Counted from the first letter of the stretch, positions 26,170-37,539 are shown. The stretch: 64,000 nucleotides of DNA from Breviolum minutum Mf 1.05b.01 (GCA_000507305.1 DF239534.1:63630-127629); one strand, 5' to 3'. Made by a program: numbers and translations. The notes: a model not told the origin generated them from the letters alone.

Positions 26170-26345
26170 TCTGTGGAAAATCTTTAAAAACCTTTAAAAA
26201 GCTTTAAAAACCTTTAAAAAGCTTTAAAAACCTTTAAAAACCTTTAAAAAGCTTTAAAAACCTTTAAAAACCTTTAAAAAGCTTTAAAAACCTTTAAAAA
26301 GCTTTAAAAACCTTTAAAAAGCTTTAAAAACCTTTAAAAACCTTC
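26170..26345. repeat. Core array: 10-bp (c/g)ctttaaaaa units
   Basis: About 16-17 copies of cctttaaaaa and gctttaaaaa in irregular alternation, followed by two inverted copies (aggtttttaaaggttttt) to 26375. Confidence 0.9.
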
Positions 26346-26454
26346 AAAATGTAGGTTTTTAAAGGTTTTTGAAGGTACATTTCTCTCTCCTTGAAGGGCC
26401 AGTCACCGCCGGACACAGGGTAAGTGCAGGTACGAAAGACAGTGAAATAGACAA

Positions 26455-27945
26455 TTTTCATGTGTACATTGTGTTTCCAAACTTCCCTTGAAATTTTTAC
26501 ATCTTGTGTCCAATTTACTTGAAGATGTACAGTATTGTGTCCAAGCTTTCCCTTTAATTTGTACATCCGTCTTTCCAAATATTCCTGCAAGTTGTACATT
26601 TTTTCTCCAAATTGTTCTTTGCTCTTTTGCGTTGATCCCAAATTTTGCTTTAATGTTGTACATTGTGTTTCCACATTTCTCAAATCTGTTGTTTGTGTTC
26701 CCTGAACTTTGTGCATTGTGTTCCAAACTTCCTTTGATTTGTGCATTGTGTTTCCAATTTTCCTTTCAGTTGTATCCTTTTTTCTCTCCAAATGATCCTT
26801 TACTTCTTTACATTGTTCCCAACATTTGCTTCAAATTTGTACCACATTGTTTCCACACTTCTCAAACCTGTACATGTTGTTTCCGAATATTTCTTGAGAC
26901 TATACATGTTGTCGTCAAATTTCCCCAGATTATGGTTTTCAAATGTCCCCAGAACATGGTGCATTTTGTTTCTAGATTTATGTTTATTTTTCTCTCAACT
27001 TTACTCTTTTCATTTGTACATTTTGTTTCTAAGTTTTCCTTTCACTTGTACATTTGTTTCTCGAATGTTCTTTTAATGTATACATTCCAAACTTTCCTGT
27101 GAGTTGTGCGTTGTACACTGAACATTTGTTTCTCCAAATTTTCCTTTACCTTTTTTTACAATGCTCCCAAATTCCATTTGAAATTTGTACCTAGTGTTTG
27201 CACAAGTCCCTTCAAATCTGTACATTTAGTTTCCAAATTTTCCTTCAAGTTGTACATTGTTCTTCCGAGATTTTTTTCTGAATTTGTCCATCGTGTTTCC
27301 AAATTTCCTTTGATTTGTACATTGTGTTTCCACATTTCCCTTTACATGTGTACATGTTGTTTCCAAACTTTTCTTGGAATTTATACATGTTTTGCTCCAA
27401 AAAATTCCCTTTACATGTGTACATGTTGTTTCCAAACGTTTCCTGTAAGTTGTACATGGTTCAATTTTCCTCAAATTTCCTGCCAGTTTTTTCATTGTTC
27501 TCACATTCCCTTTGAAATTTTGTGCATTGTGTTTTCACATTCGCTTTAAATCTCTACATCTCATTTTTATCTTTAAATCTACGTTGACATGTGTAGTTTT
27601 TGTTTCTCAAAATCCCTGTAAGTTGTGCATGTTTTGTATGAATATGTTCCTTTACTTTTTGAAATTCGTCCCATGTTTTCCTTTAGACCTGTCAATGGTG
27701 TTTCCAAATTCCCTTTAAATCTGTACGTGTTTTCCCTAAATTTGTAGATATTTGTTTCTAAATTTTCCCGTTTGTAGTTTATTCACATGTTTTTTCAATT
27801 TGTACCTTGTGTGTCCAAATATTCCTGTTTCTCCAAGTTTTCTTTTAATTGCGCATTGTATTTCCAAATCTTCCCTTTAAGTTGTACACTTTTCTCGTTT
27901 TTCTTTACTTTTTAAAATCGTGTTTCCACATTTCCCTTTAATCTG
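26455..27945 (-). repeat. Right arm: reverse-complement ~30-bp repeats
   Basis: Some 45 units with tttgtacattgtgtttccaa, the complement of the left arm. It is about 2.5 times longer than the left arm. The frames of up to 204 codons here are products of the repeat. Confidence 0.85.
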
Positions 27946-28488
27946 CGTTTACTACAAGTACTACTAGTACTACAAACACTTACTACTAGTACTACAAGTA
28001 CTATTTTTACAACAGCACTACAAGTGACCATCTGAGCATTTTAATTTGGGCGACCCACTGCACTAATCAGCATCCAACATTGTAACATTGCTGGGTATAG
28101 AGCGTAGGTTTTTGGCGAACCTTGAAACATAGAATTTTATAATAAACACATATAATCTTGGACCTGGCTTTCACCATGAACATCTTTAAAAAACTATTTA
28201 CCTTCATTATGAAGCCTTCATTTACCTTTCTTTTGCTTTATTTTTCTTTATTTTCTCTTATTTTTCCTTAAAAACAAAAGAAACATCTTTAAACAACTTC
28301 GTGTGATCTAGGGGATCTAAGGGTCAAGGATCTAACCCCCACAACAGGATCAATGATTTTGGGCTGCCATATTTTCAGGTGCTACAGCCACGATGTTAGG
28401 TTTAGATCATTTTAGATCTGGGAAGGACTACAACACACACACTTTTAATAACCACGCAGCTCTTAAGAAATTGTGGAAACAAACTTAG

Positions 28489-28743
28489 GGGGGGGACACA
28501 ATTACAACCAACGATCACGAGGGAGAAACAACAACCAAAACGCACCAACCAGAAAGTGGTGAAGCGGCTCAGCCTTCAACCTCCGATTTACCCTTTGAAA
28601 GGCCAGGCCATGTTGAGGACGACGATTCCGACGGAATTCCTACCCTCTTGTACCCAGGAAATTCGTCACGAATTAGGCACCTATCATTCATCCAAGGGGC
28701 CTGCTCCTGCTCGGCTGTGTCATCAAAGTCCTCTGCAAAGTAG
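28489..28743 (+). CDS. Acidic ORF beside the foldback element
   Basis: After caaacttag there are 84 open codons without an ATG. Reads DTITTNDHEGETTTKTHQPE, AAQPSTSDLPFERPGHVEDD, DSDGIPTLLYPGNSS, then a Ser/Cys-rich end and a stop. The Thr/Pro/acid-rich text resembles the linker between integrase and reverse transcriptase in Copia-type polyproteins, but no catalytic motif is present, so this is only a guess. The competing frame (96 codons, with ATG at 28556) looks less coding. Confidence 0.45.
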   Translation, partial: GGDTITTNDHEGETTTKTHQPESGEAAQPSTSDLPFERPGHVEDDDSDGIPTLLYPGNSSRIRHLSFIQGACSCSAVSSKSSAK

Positions 28744-28987
28744 TCAATGGCGATCGCCTCCGTTGCAGTGTTTGGCCGCCATTGAAAACATCTTAGTCAG
28801 CTGGAACTATTATGTTCCATTGAAGTGTTTTCAAAAGAAAAATTGAGATGTTGCCACCAGCATAGTTTGTCTGACATTATTTGTTTCTTTTTACACGTAC
28901 TGTGAATTCTTGAATTCTTGCTGCACCACTCTCTAGTCCGACCACAGGCCACAGTGATTTCCTCTTTTGTGTTCCAAGTGTGTATGT

Positions 28988-29034
28988 CACTCTCTCTCTC
29001 TCTCTCTCTCTGACTCTCTCTCTGCTCTCTGTCT
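28988..29034. repeat. (CT)n tract
   Basis: Interrupted CT repeat giving the Arg/Glu-rich minus-strand frames at 28797-29143, which I do not regard as coding. Confidence 0.9.
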
Positions 29035-29241
29035 TTTTGTAGCAAGATATACTGCACACCCATAGGTGCAGTAAGCGAATTGATGAAGGTGTTAATGTAT
29101 GCATATTCGCATTTGTATTTTTCGAGTATGAAACAGTGCTCACATCATCTCAACGAAAAGATTACCATAGACTTCGGTGCTAGTCATTTCACTCACACAT
29201 CATCATTTAATTCAGCATACCGTACCTTAAGTTGATATACG

Positions 29242-29243
<2 letters not shown>

Positions 29244-29288
<45 letters not shown>

Positions 29289-29290
29289 CC
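29244..29290. repeat. (CAA)n microsatellite
   Basis: About 15 uninterrupted CAA units. Confidence 0.95.
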
Positions 29291-29559
29291 ATCAAGAATT
29301 TCAGAATGGCCGAAAAAGAAAGCCTATGCTTGCATCAATCAACTTCTCTCCAAGTGATTGGGAAACAAAATCATATTTTGCATATTTTGCTACATATAGA
29401 ATCTATATTGATACTGTTGATGGAAGAAATCCAGCTATGCAACCAGTTGATAGGTTCGAGTAATTATCTCATGATTTAAAGGGGTTTTATACATCCCAAG
29501 TGGTTTTCTCGCCAGATTTCATCAGCAGTCTTACTTCCAGGGATCTATTTTTGTCTCAG

Positions 29560-29625
29560 CCGTTTGGCAATGTTGCAACATGCACCTCTTCAGTGTCCTC
29601 CACGAAGCAATCGACAGCCTCGAGG
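29560..29625 (+). CDS. Candidate small exon
   Basis: Strong acceptor (ttttgtctcag) and donor gtatga around 66 nt. Phase 0 gives PFGNVATCTSSVSSTKQSTA; the other frame gives VLHEAIDSLE. No neighbouring exon could be joined. Confidence 0.35.
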
Positions 29626-30111
29626 GTATGAGTTTACATGCCCGAAAACAAGTTCACGTACTTAGACGTCCAGGCATATTGTCAATGATTGGGGTATTCA
29701 ATCACCTCCTCAGAACAGTATCTAGGTTCCATTACCCATTCTTAGGAGGTGATGGGATCCTTAGGATACAATAGCTGCTTCTCAAGATGATTTGCGACTA
29801 TAACAGGAACAGTAGAAAACAGAGAGAATAAAGGCCAGCAAGGAAAATCATATGAGTTGTACAAACAGTGGGCAAATATTGAATTGCAGCTGGGGTGAAA
29901 CAAAGGGACACTCACAGAGACAAACATGGCACATGTTAGTGTTTTAGTGGAAACACAGCTTCAAAGGAACAAACTCAACCTCTTCTTCGGATTCATCTCG
30001 AACTATTGCGGATCGCCGACATGTCGCTGGCAAATTCTGCATTTCTTCATATGTTTCTTGGAATATCACTTAGCAGGAAGGGGGATCTGAACATGTTCCT
30101 TAGTTATAAAC

Positions 30112-30240
30112 ATTTCCATTTATTGTGTAGCCAGTCCTGGCACCAACGTTGTCTAAGTGATGTCGTGCGTTGCCAACAGTCAAAGCTAGCCAAGCTTTTT
30201 GAACAATCTCCATTCTCCATGTTGCTGTGATGCAACAAGT
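30112..30240 (-). CDS. Candidate terminal exon
   Basis: After the minus-strand acceptor tgcatcacag one frame reads NMENGDCSKSLASFDCWQRT and stops; an overlapping frame reads WRMEIVQKAWLALTVGNARH. The composition is coding-like but the frame is undecided. Confidence 0.28.
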
Positions 30241-30630
30241 TGTTGCAATGGAAAACAAAGTGCAACATTTAACACAACTTAATCCCGCCACAACGATGGC
30301 TTCTCAAATGCACTGGGTTCCTGGCATCTTCCAACACACAGGAGACAAAGCTTCGCACCTGCAAACATGATGCCATTTCATTCTTCGACGTGTTTTTTGT
30401 ATAACGTGTGGGGGCTGCTTGTGCGGGCAATTTTCTAATATTGTTTGATGATCATTGGTTCACTTGGATCACTTTTGAATTGTGTACCTTTCTTAGGATT
30501 TTGTTGAGACCGGCCCATCTATTGCGAATGAAATGTTACTGATACTGGAATACAACCGAAGCTCAAGGAGGCCCTGTCGTTGATTATCTTGATTATTCAT
30601 ATCTGCTGGAAAGGGAAAGGAACAACAAAT

Positions 30631-30741
30631 TTACCCTCTAGTAAACTAACATGGCAACAGAAAATGGACCTTGTGAAGCTGTATCTCCTGTTAAAAAAAG
30701 GGGGATTTATATAAATTGCCACGTTAGTTCGCCAAAGGGTA
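30631..30741. mobile_element. Family B element
   Basis: accctctagtaaactaacatggcaac paired with attgccacgttagttcgccaaagggt. Confidence 0.65.
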
Positions 30742-31740
30742 CACCAAAAGATTGCGAAGGCCTCGAATGGGAACAAACCCTACAAAGCTTGAATCAATCC
30801 CACAAAAAAATCTGGCCGACCAACCAAGAAATGGTGCCATTTGTACCAATCCTGGCCCTGGGAGGCATGAATAGATATGATGTGTATATCCACCAATGTG
30901 TATTAATATAGATGATTTTATGTACCAAAAAGATGAACACACACACACGGAAAACAAACATGGAACCAAAGTCCTGAAGGTTTGGTAAATGATTTTCATG
31001 TTCCACGGAGTGATCTTTAAGGGCTCCATCTTCCTCCTTGCATTCTGCGAGTTCATCTTCCATGAATTACCACTACGCAGAGTGGGTCCCACACTCTCCA
31101 CTAAGAAAAACTGATATGCAAATTATCTCATTTTTGTTTGGGCCCTCCAAACATCCCACAAAATGTAAAAACATGTTGTTTCATGTTGTTTCAGTGGGAT
31201 GATTCCAAATCATTACATGAGAAACACCAAACCTCCATGTACAAAAGAGGGATGTTTGAAGTTCCAGCTGCGCGTGTGTGTCTTCTTTTGGAATTTCCCC
31301 CCGGTTTTTGCAACTCCGACTTTTCGGAAGGTTTATGACCATCATCCATATTCATCCACGAAAATACAAAAGCATATGGGCCCCTATCAGTTATAACTCC
31401 ACTTATAGGGGTTGAAATTCCAGTTACCGATGTAATAAGGCCATTTAAAGGGTGTTATAACTCCATTTACAACCTGGTAGGGTCCCACCTTGAAGGATCA
31501 GTCACAACCCACATCCCTCCCGTGTTTCCGCACCTGAAACTGAAACTCCATCACTTTCGTCGGTCCCGAGGTGAACCAACCGGGCGTTTTTCACCGGGGT
31601 TTTTCTTCAGCGCCCCGCTGAAGCCAAGCCACGGGTGCCGGGGAACGTTCCAATGTGGAGGGATCCAAGGCTATAACTTATATATAGCCGCCTATAAGTG
31701 CCAATCATATAATGGGAAAATGATGTATATAATTTATATC

Positions 31741-31843
31741 TATAGTTGGTGGTTGAACCAACCCCTTTGAACAATAATAGTCAAAATGGGTTCATCTTCC
31801 CCAAAAATAGGGGTGAAAATAAAAAATATTTAAAACCACCATA
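31741..31843. mobile_element. Family A copy 5
   Basis: tatagttggtggttgaacca to aaaaccaccata; both terminal ctag replaced by tatag-like bases. Confidence 0.65.
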
Positions 31844-32349
31844 AAGATATAGTTGGAAAAATCCTTTACCTTTTCCTTGCCCACCGCGTCATTGGATGGG
31901 CATTGAAGTACATTTAAGTGCATGAAAACCAAGAATGACCTTTCAAGGACGGTGGCAACATGGTTGATAGGCGTCTAATTCATTCGAAGTACCTGACCAT
32001 TGTACCAATCTTGGAGCGGTTTTTCCACCAAGATAGACATTCATTAGAAAGCATTGGTCCGTTGGTTGCATATGCAAGTGTCCCAGGATAGGAAGAAAGG
32101 CATGTATGAATAAACAAAATACTCATTTTGGAAATTCCGTTTTACAGGGAAGGGGTGCAATTTCATACATAATTCACAGGACAATCCTTGCATTCAATGT
32201 TAATTATATATAGTGCTGCCGCCCGCCAAAGCTGTGACACATTGCTTCTGTAATGACATGCCCCCATGTATAAATAATGTCATGTTAATATCAATTTGAT
32301 CATGTAAATTCATGTCTACCCTTGTGCTACACCTGACCAACAAATCAAA

Positions 32350-32476
32350 ACACATACACCCCAGAAAACTAACATGTCACCTGAAAATCAATCAAATTAC
32401 GTTGGTTCAAATGTATTTCCTATTTCACTGCTCCCTTTTTAGGGGACGAATTCATTCGTTCGTTTTCGGGAGGTAC
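32350..32476. mobile_element. Family B element (diverged)
   Basis: tacaccccagaaaactaacatgtcac start; the right end keeps only aggggacgaattc and ttcgttttcgggaggta. Confidence 0.55.
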
Positions 32477-32524
32477 AGCATCTCAACACGCCTGTTACAA
32501 AAACCATATGGCAAATCCAATGAC

Positions 32525-32580
32525 CTTCCTACTGAGTTTGCAACCAGCACAATCCAACGGAAGTTCCTGAGACCAGTCAC
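32525..32580 (-). CDS. Small exon, same unknown minus-strand gene
   Basis: Acceptor acttccccag, donor gtcatt, phase 1 in and phase 0 out, reads DWSQELPLDCAGCKLSRK. CAGC could be half of a metal site. The next downstream exon was not found; a family B element follows at 32350-32476. Confidence 0.45.
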
Positions 32581-32789
32581 CTGGGGAAGTTAGCTCATGT
32601 GATCTGATGGATAAGTCATGATTTGCATCAAGCAAATGACATTCATATATATATATATATGATATATGTAAGCTTATAAACAAAAAATCATATACATGAA
32701 CACACACAAACAAACAAGAGAGATATTGGTGACAAAATCGACTTGCGCATCTATATATGCTAGAACATATGCTTTTTTTATATACGCAC

Positions 32790-32857
32790 CCACGCCTTGT
32801 GGTAAGCGAAGCTGTAGTGCTTTCACCGAATTCTGTAGGACCTTAGAATCCAAGTTG
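32790..32857 (-). CDS. Small exon, unknown minus-strand gene
   Basis: Acceptor gctaatag, donor gtgcgt, reads NLDSKVLQNSVKALQLRLPQ. Joins in phase 1 to the exon at 32580. A plus-strand frame over the same bases is also open for 60 codons but has no splice signals. Confidence 0.45.
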
Positions 32858-33331
32858 CTATTAGCGGCAAGTTGGTGATGCGAAAAACATGGATCCGAAT
32901 CAAACAACTTGGAAAAGTGGTTGAGTCACCTGGAGAAATGCGGATTGCTTTGCCGGTATGTATTTTTTTTGGATGCAAAAATCCCTGTATTGATTGCTGT
33001 TGAGTAAAACCACATGATTTCTCAAGAATTTGAAAGATACTGGATTACTGGACCGTGGATTTCACCGTACCCAACATAAAATAGTGATTCTCAACCAGGG
33101 GACTATGAGCAAACAGGATCAAACAAATTATCCTGTAGGGGTCCAATGGGGAATATTCACAGAAACGAGGTTGCAGTTCAAACCTTTTCATGAAGGCCCA
33201 AAACTGATTTATGCTATTGGGAATGTGGATTATCACTAAGAAGTTCCTTTCCATGGTGATATATCTGGTTAGTGCTCAACCCCCGCCTTGTTGCTCATTT
33301 TCTTATCACTAAGCACAGCCCAAGTACATAC

Positions 33332-33562
33332 TCAAATATATAACCACTGATCTTTGCTGGAAAAGTTGTGATACATGACATTACCAGAATCATGAGTCAC
33401 CGAAAAAAAATCATGAAGATCCATCGCCCAACGAATCCAGGAAAGGTCCATTTTTTCCACAACATCCCAGGGTTCCCAAGGGTCCCTTACCCAATCATCC
33501 AAAGGTTCCCATAAGGAACCAGTAGGTTGCACCATCGTGCTTTGAAGATCACCTATCAACAT
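33332..33562 (-). CDS. Coding-like ORF, possible exon
   Basis: Open for 76 codons on the minus strand. After the acceptor ttgatag it reads DLQSTMVQPTGSLWEPLDDW and meets gtaagg; it also stays open to HDSGNVMYHNF. Trp- and Asp-rich. Upstream on the same strand, 33584-33832 is open for 82 codons (AKVPTKYPCELKTHPIEEEI) and may be another exon. No family recognised. Confidence 0.35.
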   Translation of the reverse strand: MLIGDLQSTMVQPTGSLWEPLDDWVRDPWEPWDVVEKMDLSWIRWAMDLHDFFSVTHDSGNVMYHNFSSKDQWLYI

Positions 33563-33583
33563 GTTTTTCTTGTATGTAAATGA

Positions 33584-33832
33584 TTACACCTGGAAAATGA
33601 ACGGCTGCAAACCAAACATGGGGGGGTTGTTCAGATGAATTTCCTCTTCAATTGGATGAGTTTTTAATTCGCAGGGGTATTTTGTTGGGACTTTTGCAAG
33701 GCCATAAATCAATATGTTTTTCCAAGGAAGATTTGGCCATATATGAGGAAATGATGCATGAAATATCATGAAATCACAAATTCCACACACTCCCCGCAAT
33801 AAACTTTGAATTCTGCGATATTTGCACCACAA
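33584..33832 (-). CDS. Coding-like ORF, possible exon
   Basis: 82 open codons. The part after the acceptor aatatcgcag holds an aromatic segment (HIWPNLPWKNILIYG) and an acidic segment (HPIEEEIHLNNPP). It lies just upstream of the 33332-33562 ORF on the same strand, so the two may be exons of one gene. No splice phase could be confirmed between them. Confidence 0.3.
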   Translation of the reverse strand: MWCKYRRIQSLLRGVCGICDFMIFHASFPHIWPNLPWKNILIYGLAKVPTKYPCELKTHPIEEEIHLNNPPMFGLQPFIFQV

Positions 33833-34876
33833 ACGAAATTGGTTGCCACCGACCTAAGCATGTACCCAAAACAAAATTCTGATCAGTAGCGATGGACATG
33901 CGGGATCTCTAAAAAGAACAAACCCCTATAGGAAACCCACAAACTGGCCCCTGCGCACGACAATCAAGTGATTGCGAGACGTCTTCCGTTCATGTTGGTG
34001 TCAGAATCTTTCAGTCATTACCACATCACCAAAACCCAACCTCTCCAAAATCATGGCTGTGAATCTGTGAAGAAAAATGTACATAGAAGATATATACCCT
34101 GCATAAATCACCCAGAAATGAACTTGCAGCTCTGAGTATATCCGTGCAATTTATATTCAAATAAAATGGATACATCAATAACTATGTGTATGTTCAAATC
34201 TAAAATCGACATATGATAAAAATATAAATATATATATATATAAATATAAAAGGGTGAATTAATAGTATAACTTTAGATCCCAAAACCCGCATTCAAAACA
34301 ATATTTTAGGAAGTGTTCTCATTCTCAAAAGTTCCATTTCACCAGCTGACAGACGCACCTCGACTGTCCCTGATTTCTATGGGAAACTCGCAAATGTTGA
34401 TGACCTCAACTGGAAATTCACTGGTGAACGTATGGTGAAACTACAGTGAAAAAGCCCGCAAAACATAGGTGAACATTTTTTTTGGTGAACATGAAAGATC
34501 TCCAAGACACTTGGAGTCAAATTGGATTATATATATGTTCATATTTCTAAAGTTCAAAGGTGAAATTAATACACAAGCAGCTTGTAGCTGAAAAGGATGG
34601 AATGGAACCATGGAACCCGGTATATTAAACATCACCTTGCATTGAGCCACATGTGCCAAGATCAGAAGTCCAGAAGTCCACTGGTGGTAACCAGCATTGA
34701 GAAATTATGATGACACAAACGTGACGACATTTCTACCCACAAAAATGGTAGAAAAAGAAGAGATATATTGCAGTATCTTATGTATGTTCTTGAGGCTGTT
34801 TTTTGCATACTAATTACATCTAATTACTTGTATTCGATGATGTGTCATCAATCTACCCTTGAATCCTTGGGTTTAG

Positions 34877-35052
34877 TTGAGAGGGCGGCTTCCAGTGGCA
34901 GTGCACTGCCGTATGGAAAATGACACACATGCAACTGGGGATGACATGAATGCAAGGAGTGCCAGTGATGCCAAGACATGCATGAAACAATATAAACCAC
35001 CCATGCATTTCAAGCTTCGGAAGGAGACCAAGAACAACTTCGGAGATGACAG
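34877..35052 (+). CDS. Exon of an unknown plus-strand gene
   Basis: Acceptor gggtttag, donor gtcagc, phase 2 out. Reads GRLPVAVHCRMENDTHATGD, ARSASDAKTCMKQY, then HFKLRKETKNNFGDD. It joins in phase to the terminal exon at 35221 over a 168-nt intron. An upstream candidate at 34342-34430 (VPDFYGKLANVDDLNWKF) may belong to it. Confidence 0.45.
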
Positions 35053-35220
35053 GTCAGCCCAGAAATGATCAAACACTTTTTGAATTCAAGTGGTGGAATC
35101 ATGTCTTTTATCTCTTTTTTTCTCCATGTATCCAATGAGACGACGACATGTCAATTCTTGTTCCGGTCCCCTGCAACTACTCGTATGCTCTAAAAAAAAC
35201 ACAAGCTCTGTTGGTATTAG

Positions 35221-35359
35221 GACACCCGAACCCGAAAACCAGCAGTGCCGGCAGATGGACGACGTCCACCTGTTGTGGGCATCACGGAAGTTTCATCGTC
35301 AGGAAAGGGGAGGGGAGACCCCCCCAAAAAAAAACTCAAGGCCCGAAATTCAAAAATAA
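35221..35359 (+). CDS. Terminal exon of the same plus-strand gene
   Basis: Acceptor gttggtattag; in the phase set by the previous exon it reads TPEPENQQCRQMDDVHLLWA, SRKFHRQERGGETPPKK and stops after PEIQK. All three frames are open for a while, so the phase match is the main support. Confidence 0.4.
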
Positions 35360-36170
35360 AAAATGTCAATTTGGAAACTGATTATACTTATACACGTACA
35401 ATTACATATTGATGCTTTTCGTCTTGAAGTTGGACATCCACGTAAAACGTCCTCTTGTATTGGCTTCAGTCCATAAGAAACCGACGAAAAACGTCGTTGA
35501 TTTCAGTGGGCGTTTTGGCCACAAACTAACTTCACCAGTAGCACCGTCCAACAACAAATATGTTCTCAAATGTTTCAGTAAATTAATCCTCTATTGAAGA
35601 AAAAGTGTACTGTAGACTAAAAAAGTCAGTAGTGGAAATCCATCATTTTCCTGTTGTGCACATGTGAACAAAAGCTGGTACTTTGCATTGTTATCTTTTG
35701 ATTAACTCTTGGTGTATCCTCACTTGCACAGAAACACCTACTTGCCTATATCTACCACCAGGTTTGCCCCAAACCAACTCCATACAATGAAAGTTTGACC
35801 ACAAAAACTTCCATACATTGGGAAGTATTACTTGGCAATGCCCAAATAAGAAACCTGTCTTCAAGATAGAGCCTTTCCCTGAAAAAAAGGGAAAACGCAT
35901 CCGAATCCTTTAAACAGAAACGGCCGTCTTCCCGATCTTAGGGAATCAACATTTGGTATAATATAATTGTATGCCTCTGTAAAATGCTATAAATGATGCA
36001 ACACGCTTGAGGTACAACAAGTTAAATAAAAATAGAACGCATAAAACACATCAACAAATCATCCAAGCACTTTAGCATCCCGAAAATCCTGGTGAGGATT
36101 TCTCCCATGCCTGGCGTTGCATCCCTGGGCGTGGGTCTCGAGGCAGTTCAAAAAAATCATCGTGCCATTG

Positions 36171-36317
36171 TTATTTTGGGAAGAAAAATAATCCATATAA
36201 ATCCAAATCAAATCCAAACAACCAGAAGTTTATGTCAACCTGACCTTGCTTTCTAAGTGAGGGAAGTACCCAAAAAAGCGATATACAACCCGCTTGATTC
36301 GACCGCCACTTCTTTCG
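36171..36317 (-). CDS. Terminal exon of the same unknown minus-strand gene
   Basis: Strong acceptor (cttgtctcacag) after a 104-nt intron, phase 0, 48 codons and a stop. Starts RKKWRSNQAGCISLFWVL and ends with an aromatic-rich tail. The tail could be read-through beyond a gtactt donor, in which case the gene goes on. Confidence 0.45.
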   Translation of the reverse strand, partial: RKKWRSNQAGCISLFWVLPSLRKQGQVDINFWLFGFDLDLYGLFFFPK

Positions 36318-36421
36318 CTGTGAGACAAGAAAAGGTGAAGGAAGGGCACTAACCAAGAGATTCCCACTTATTAACAATACAAAATAAAGGACATCTGCAA
36401 GCAAACTATTCTACTGCAAAC

Positions 36422-36669
36422 CCTTGACAAAATCAGCCGTGAAACACCAGGTGGGTACTCATGAGTTTCCTTCAACAAGCTGTGGTGATGTTCCAGAGAA
36501 TTTGCATCTGAGTGAATGGAATCCTGATCGTCTAAAGTCTTGAAATCGTTGTGTTTCACATGTCTGCAGAAAAGTGTACCAAAAATATTCCCAAGTAAAG
36601 CTCTTGCCCCTTTGTCTTTGTCTTCAGCTTCATTTTCATCCATTCTGGGATTCATGACAATTTTCAAAC
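36422..36669 (-). CDS. Exon of the same unknown minus-strand gene
   Basis: Acceptor gtttttggcag, donor gtttgc. Reads LKIVMNPRMDENEAEDKDKG, ARALLGNIFGTLF, then EHHHSLLKETHEYPPGVSRL. Acidic and His-rich. An inner acceptor (ttctgcag) might shorten it. Leaves in phase 0 to 36317. Confidence 0.55.
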
Positions 36670-36750
36670 CTGCCAAAAACTCTGGAAACTAGAGGAAATT
36701 CCTTTCCTCAAACATCCTTAAATCAATGGAAGATTCCCTAAACCTCAAAC

Positions 36751-36855
36751 TGTTCGTGTTTCCTATTTTTGGAGTTTGGTGGAAATCCGCAAAAATCCAT
36801 CCGTGGATTTCACCATCCCTCACTTGTTCCATCACCATCTTAACTTCAGGACCAC
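36751..36855 (-). CDS. Exon of an unknown minus-strand gene
   Basis: Acceptor ttctcgag, donor gtttga, phase 1 at both ends, 34 full codons. Reads EVKMVMEQVRDGEIHGWIF then HQTPKIGNTN. It joins in phase to 36669. Both exon ends at this intron carry the same GTTTGA, a boundary repeat often seen in dinoflagellate introns. Confidence 0.5.
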
Positions 36856-37539
36856 CTCGAGAAGGCTTTCAATAGCCAGGCCTTAGCTTCGTAGAGAATG
36901 AGGGAATGAAGCTATACATAGATATGGATGAATGAAGGCCCTCATTCTCCAAGGGCCAAACGGAAAATCGGTACCTTTGATAAATGGAAAGAAGGACGTT
37001 TGTTTAAGGTGCAAATAACTAGGCTGATTCCCATATACCACCCGAAAATGTTCACATTTTGAACCTCAAGTCATAGAGGTTCCAGCAGTTATCATTATAG
37101 GAGAGTACTTCTTTGTGGTATCTGTGTACTATAAAACAGCTCGTGAGATTAGGTTTTGGTTTCCAAATGCGTTAAAAAAGAACATGTCTCATCTTACAAT
37201 GATGTTTACTATTCCAAAAATATGCTTACATCTTGGCCATTTAATGATTTGCAAGTGCTGTCAAAAAAAAGAAGTGACACTCACATCCATGTACAATGTC
37301 AACAAACATATCCATCATCAACAATCCACCTTGCAATTCTTCCAACGCATCTCCTGACAGCTCCCGGGATAAGAAAGCCATCCATCCCCGTCCATCCCCG
37401 TCACCAAGTCCCCCAAACACAGCGTTGCACCATGCTGGGACTCAAATTCACCTGGTAGGCTTCCCATCCACTTCAAGCATCAACAGTTTTTTTTCGGGAG
37501 CACGACTAGCAAATATCTGAACTTTTGTCATAGGTGTCA

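Larger units (their letters stand above)
24240..28405. mobile_element. 4.1-kb foldback element with satellite-like arms
   Basis: The two halves mirror each other in order. Outer ends resemble family B (ccctgaagctaacatggcacc; ttttcaggtgctac). Next comes gatcctgttgtgggggttag, matched as its reverse complement at 28330-28351. Then a T-rich ttaaa block, a tactactag-type block (24500-24575; 27950-28012), and long arms of ~30-bp repeats. About 190 bp at 24793-24990 is an almost perfect reverse complement of 27147-27345. The core holds three other arrays. No transposase-like ORF is present, so it would be non-autonomous. The organisation is that of Foldback-type elements (family knowledge). Target-site duplications were not found. 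Confidence 0.75.

Noticed and set aside
26488..27102. 204-codon plus-strand ORF rich in Phe, Cys and Leu
   Set aside because: Lies wholly in the right-arm repeats; the sequence repeats every ~30 bp and the mirror frame exists in the left arm.
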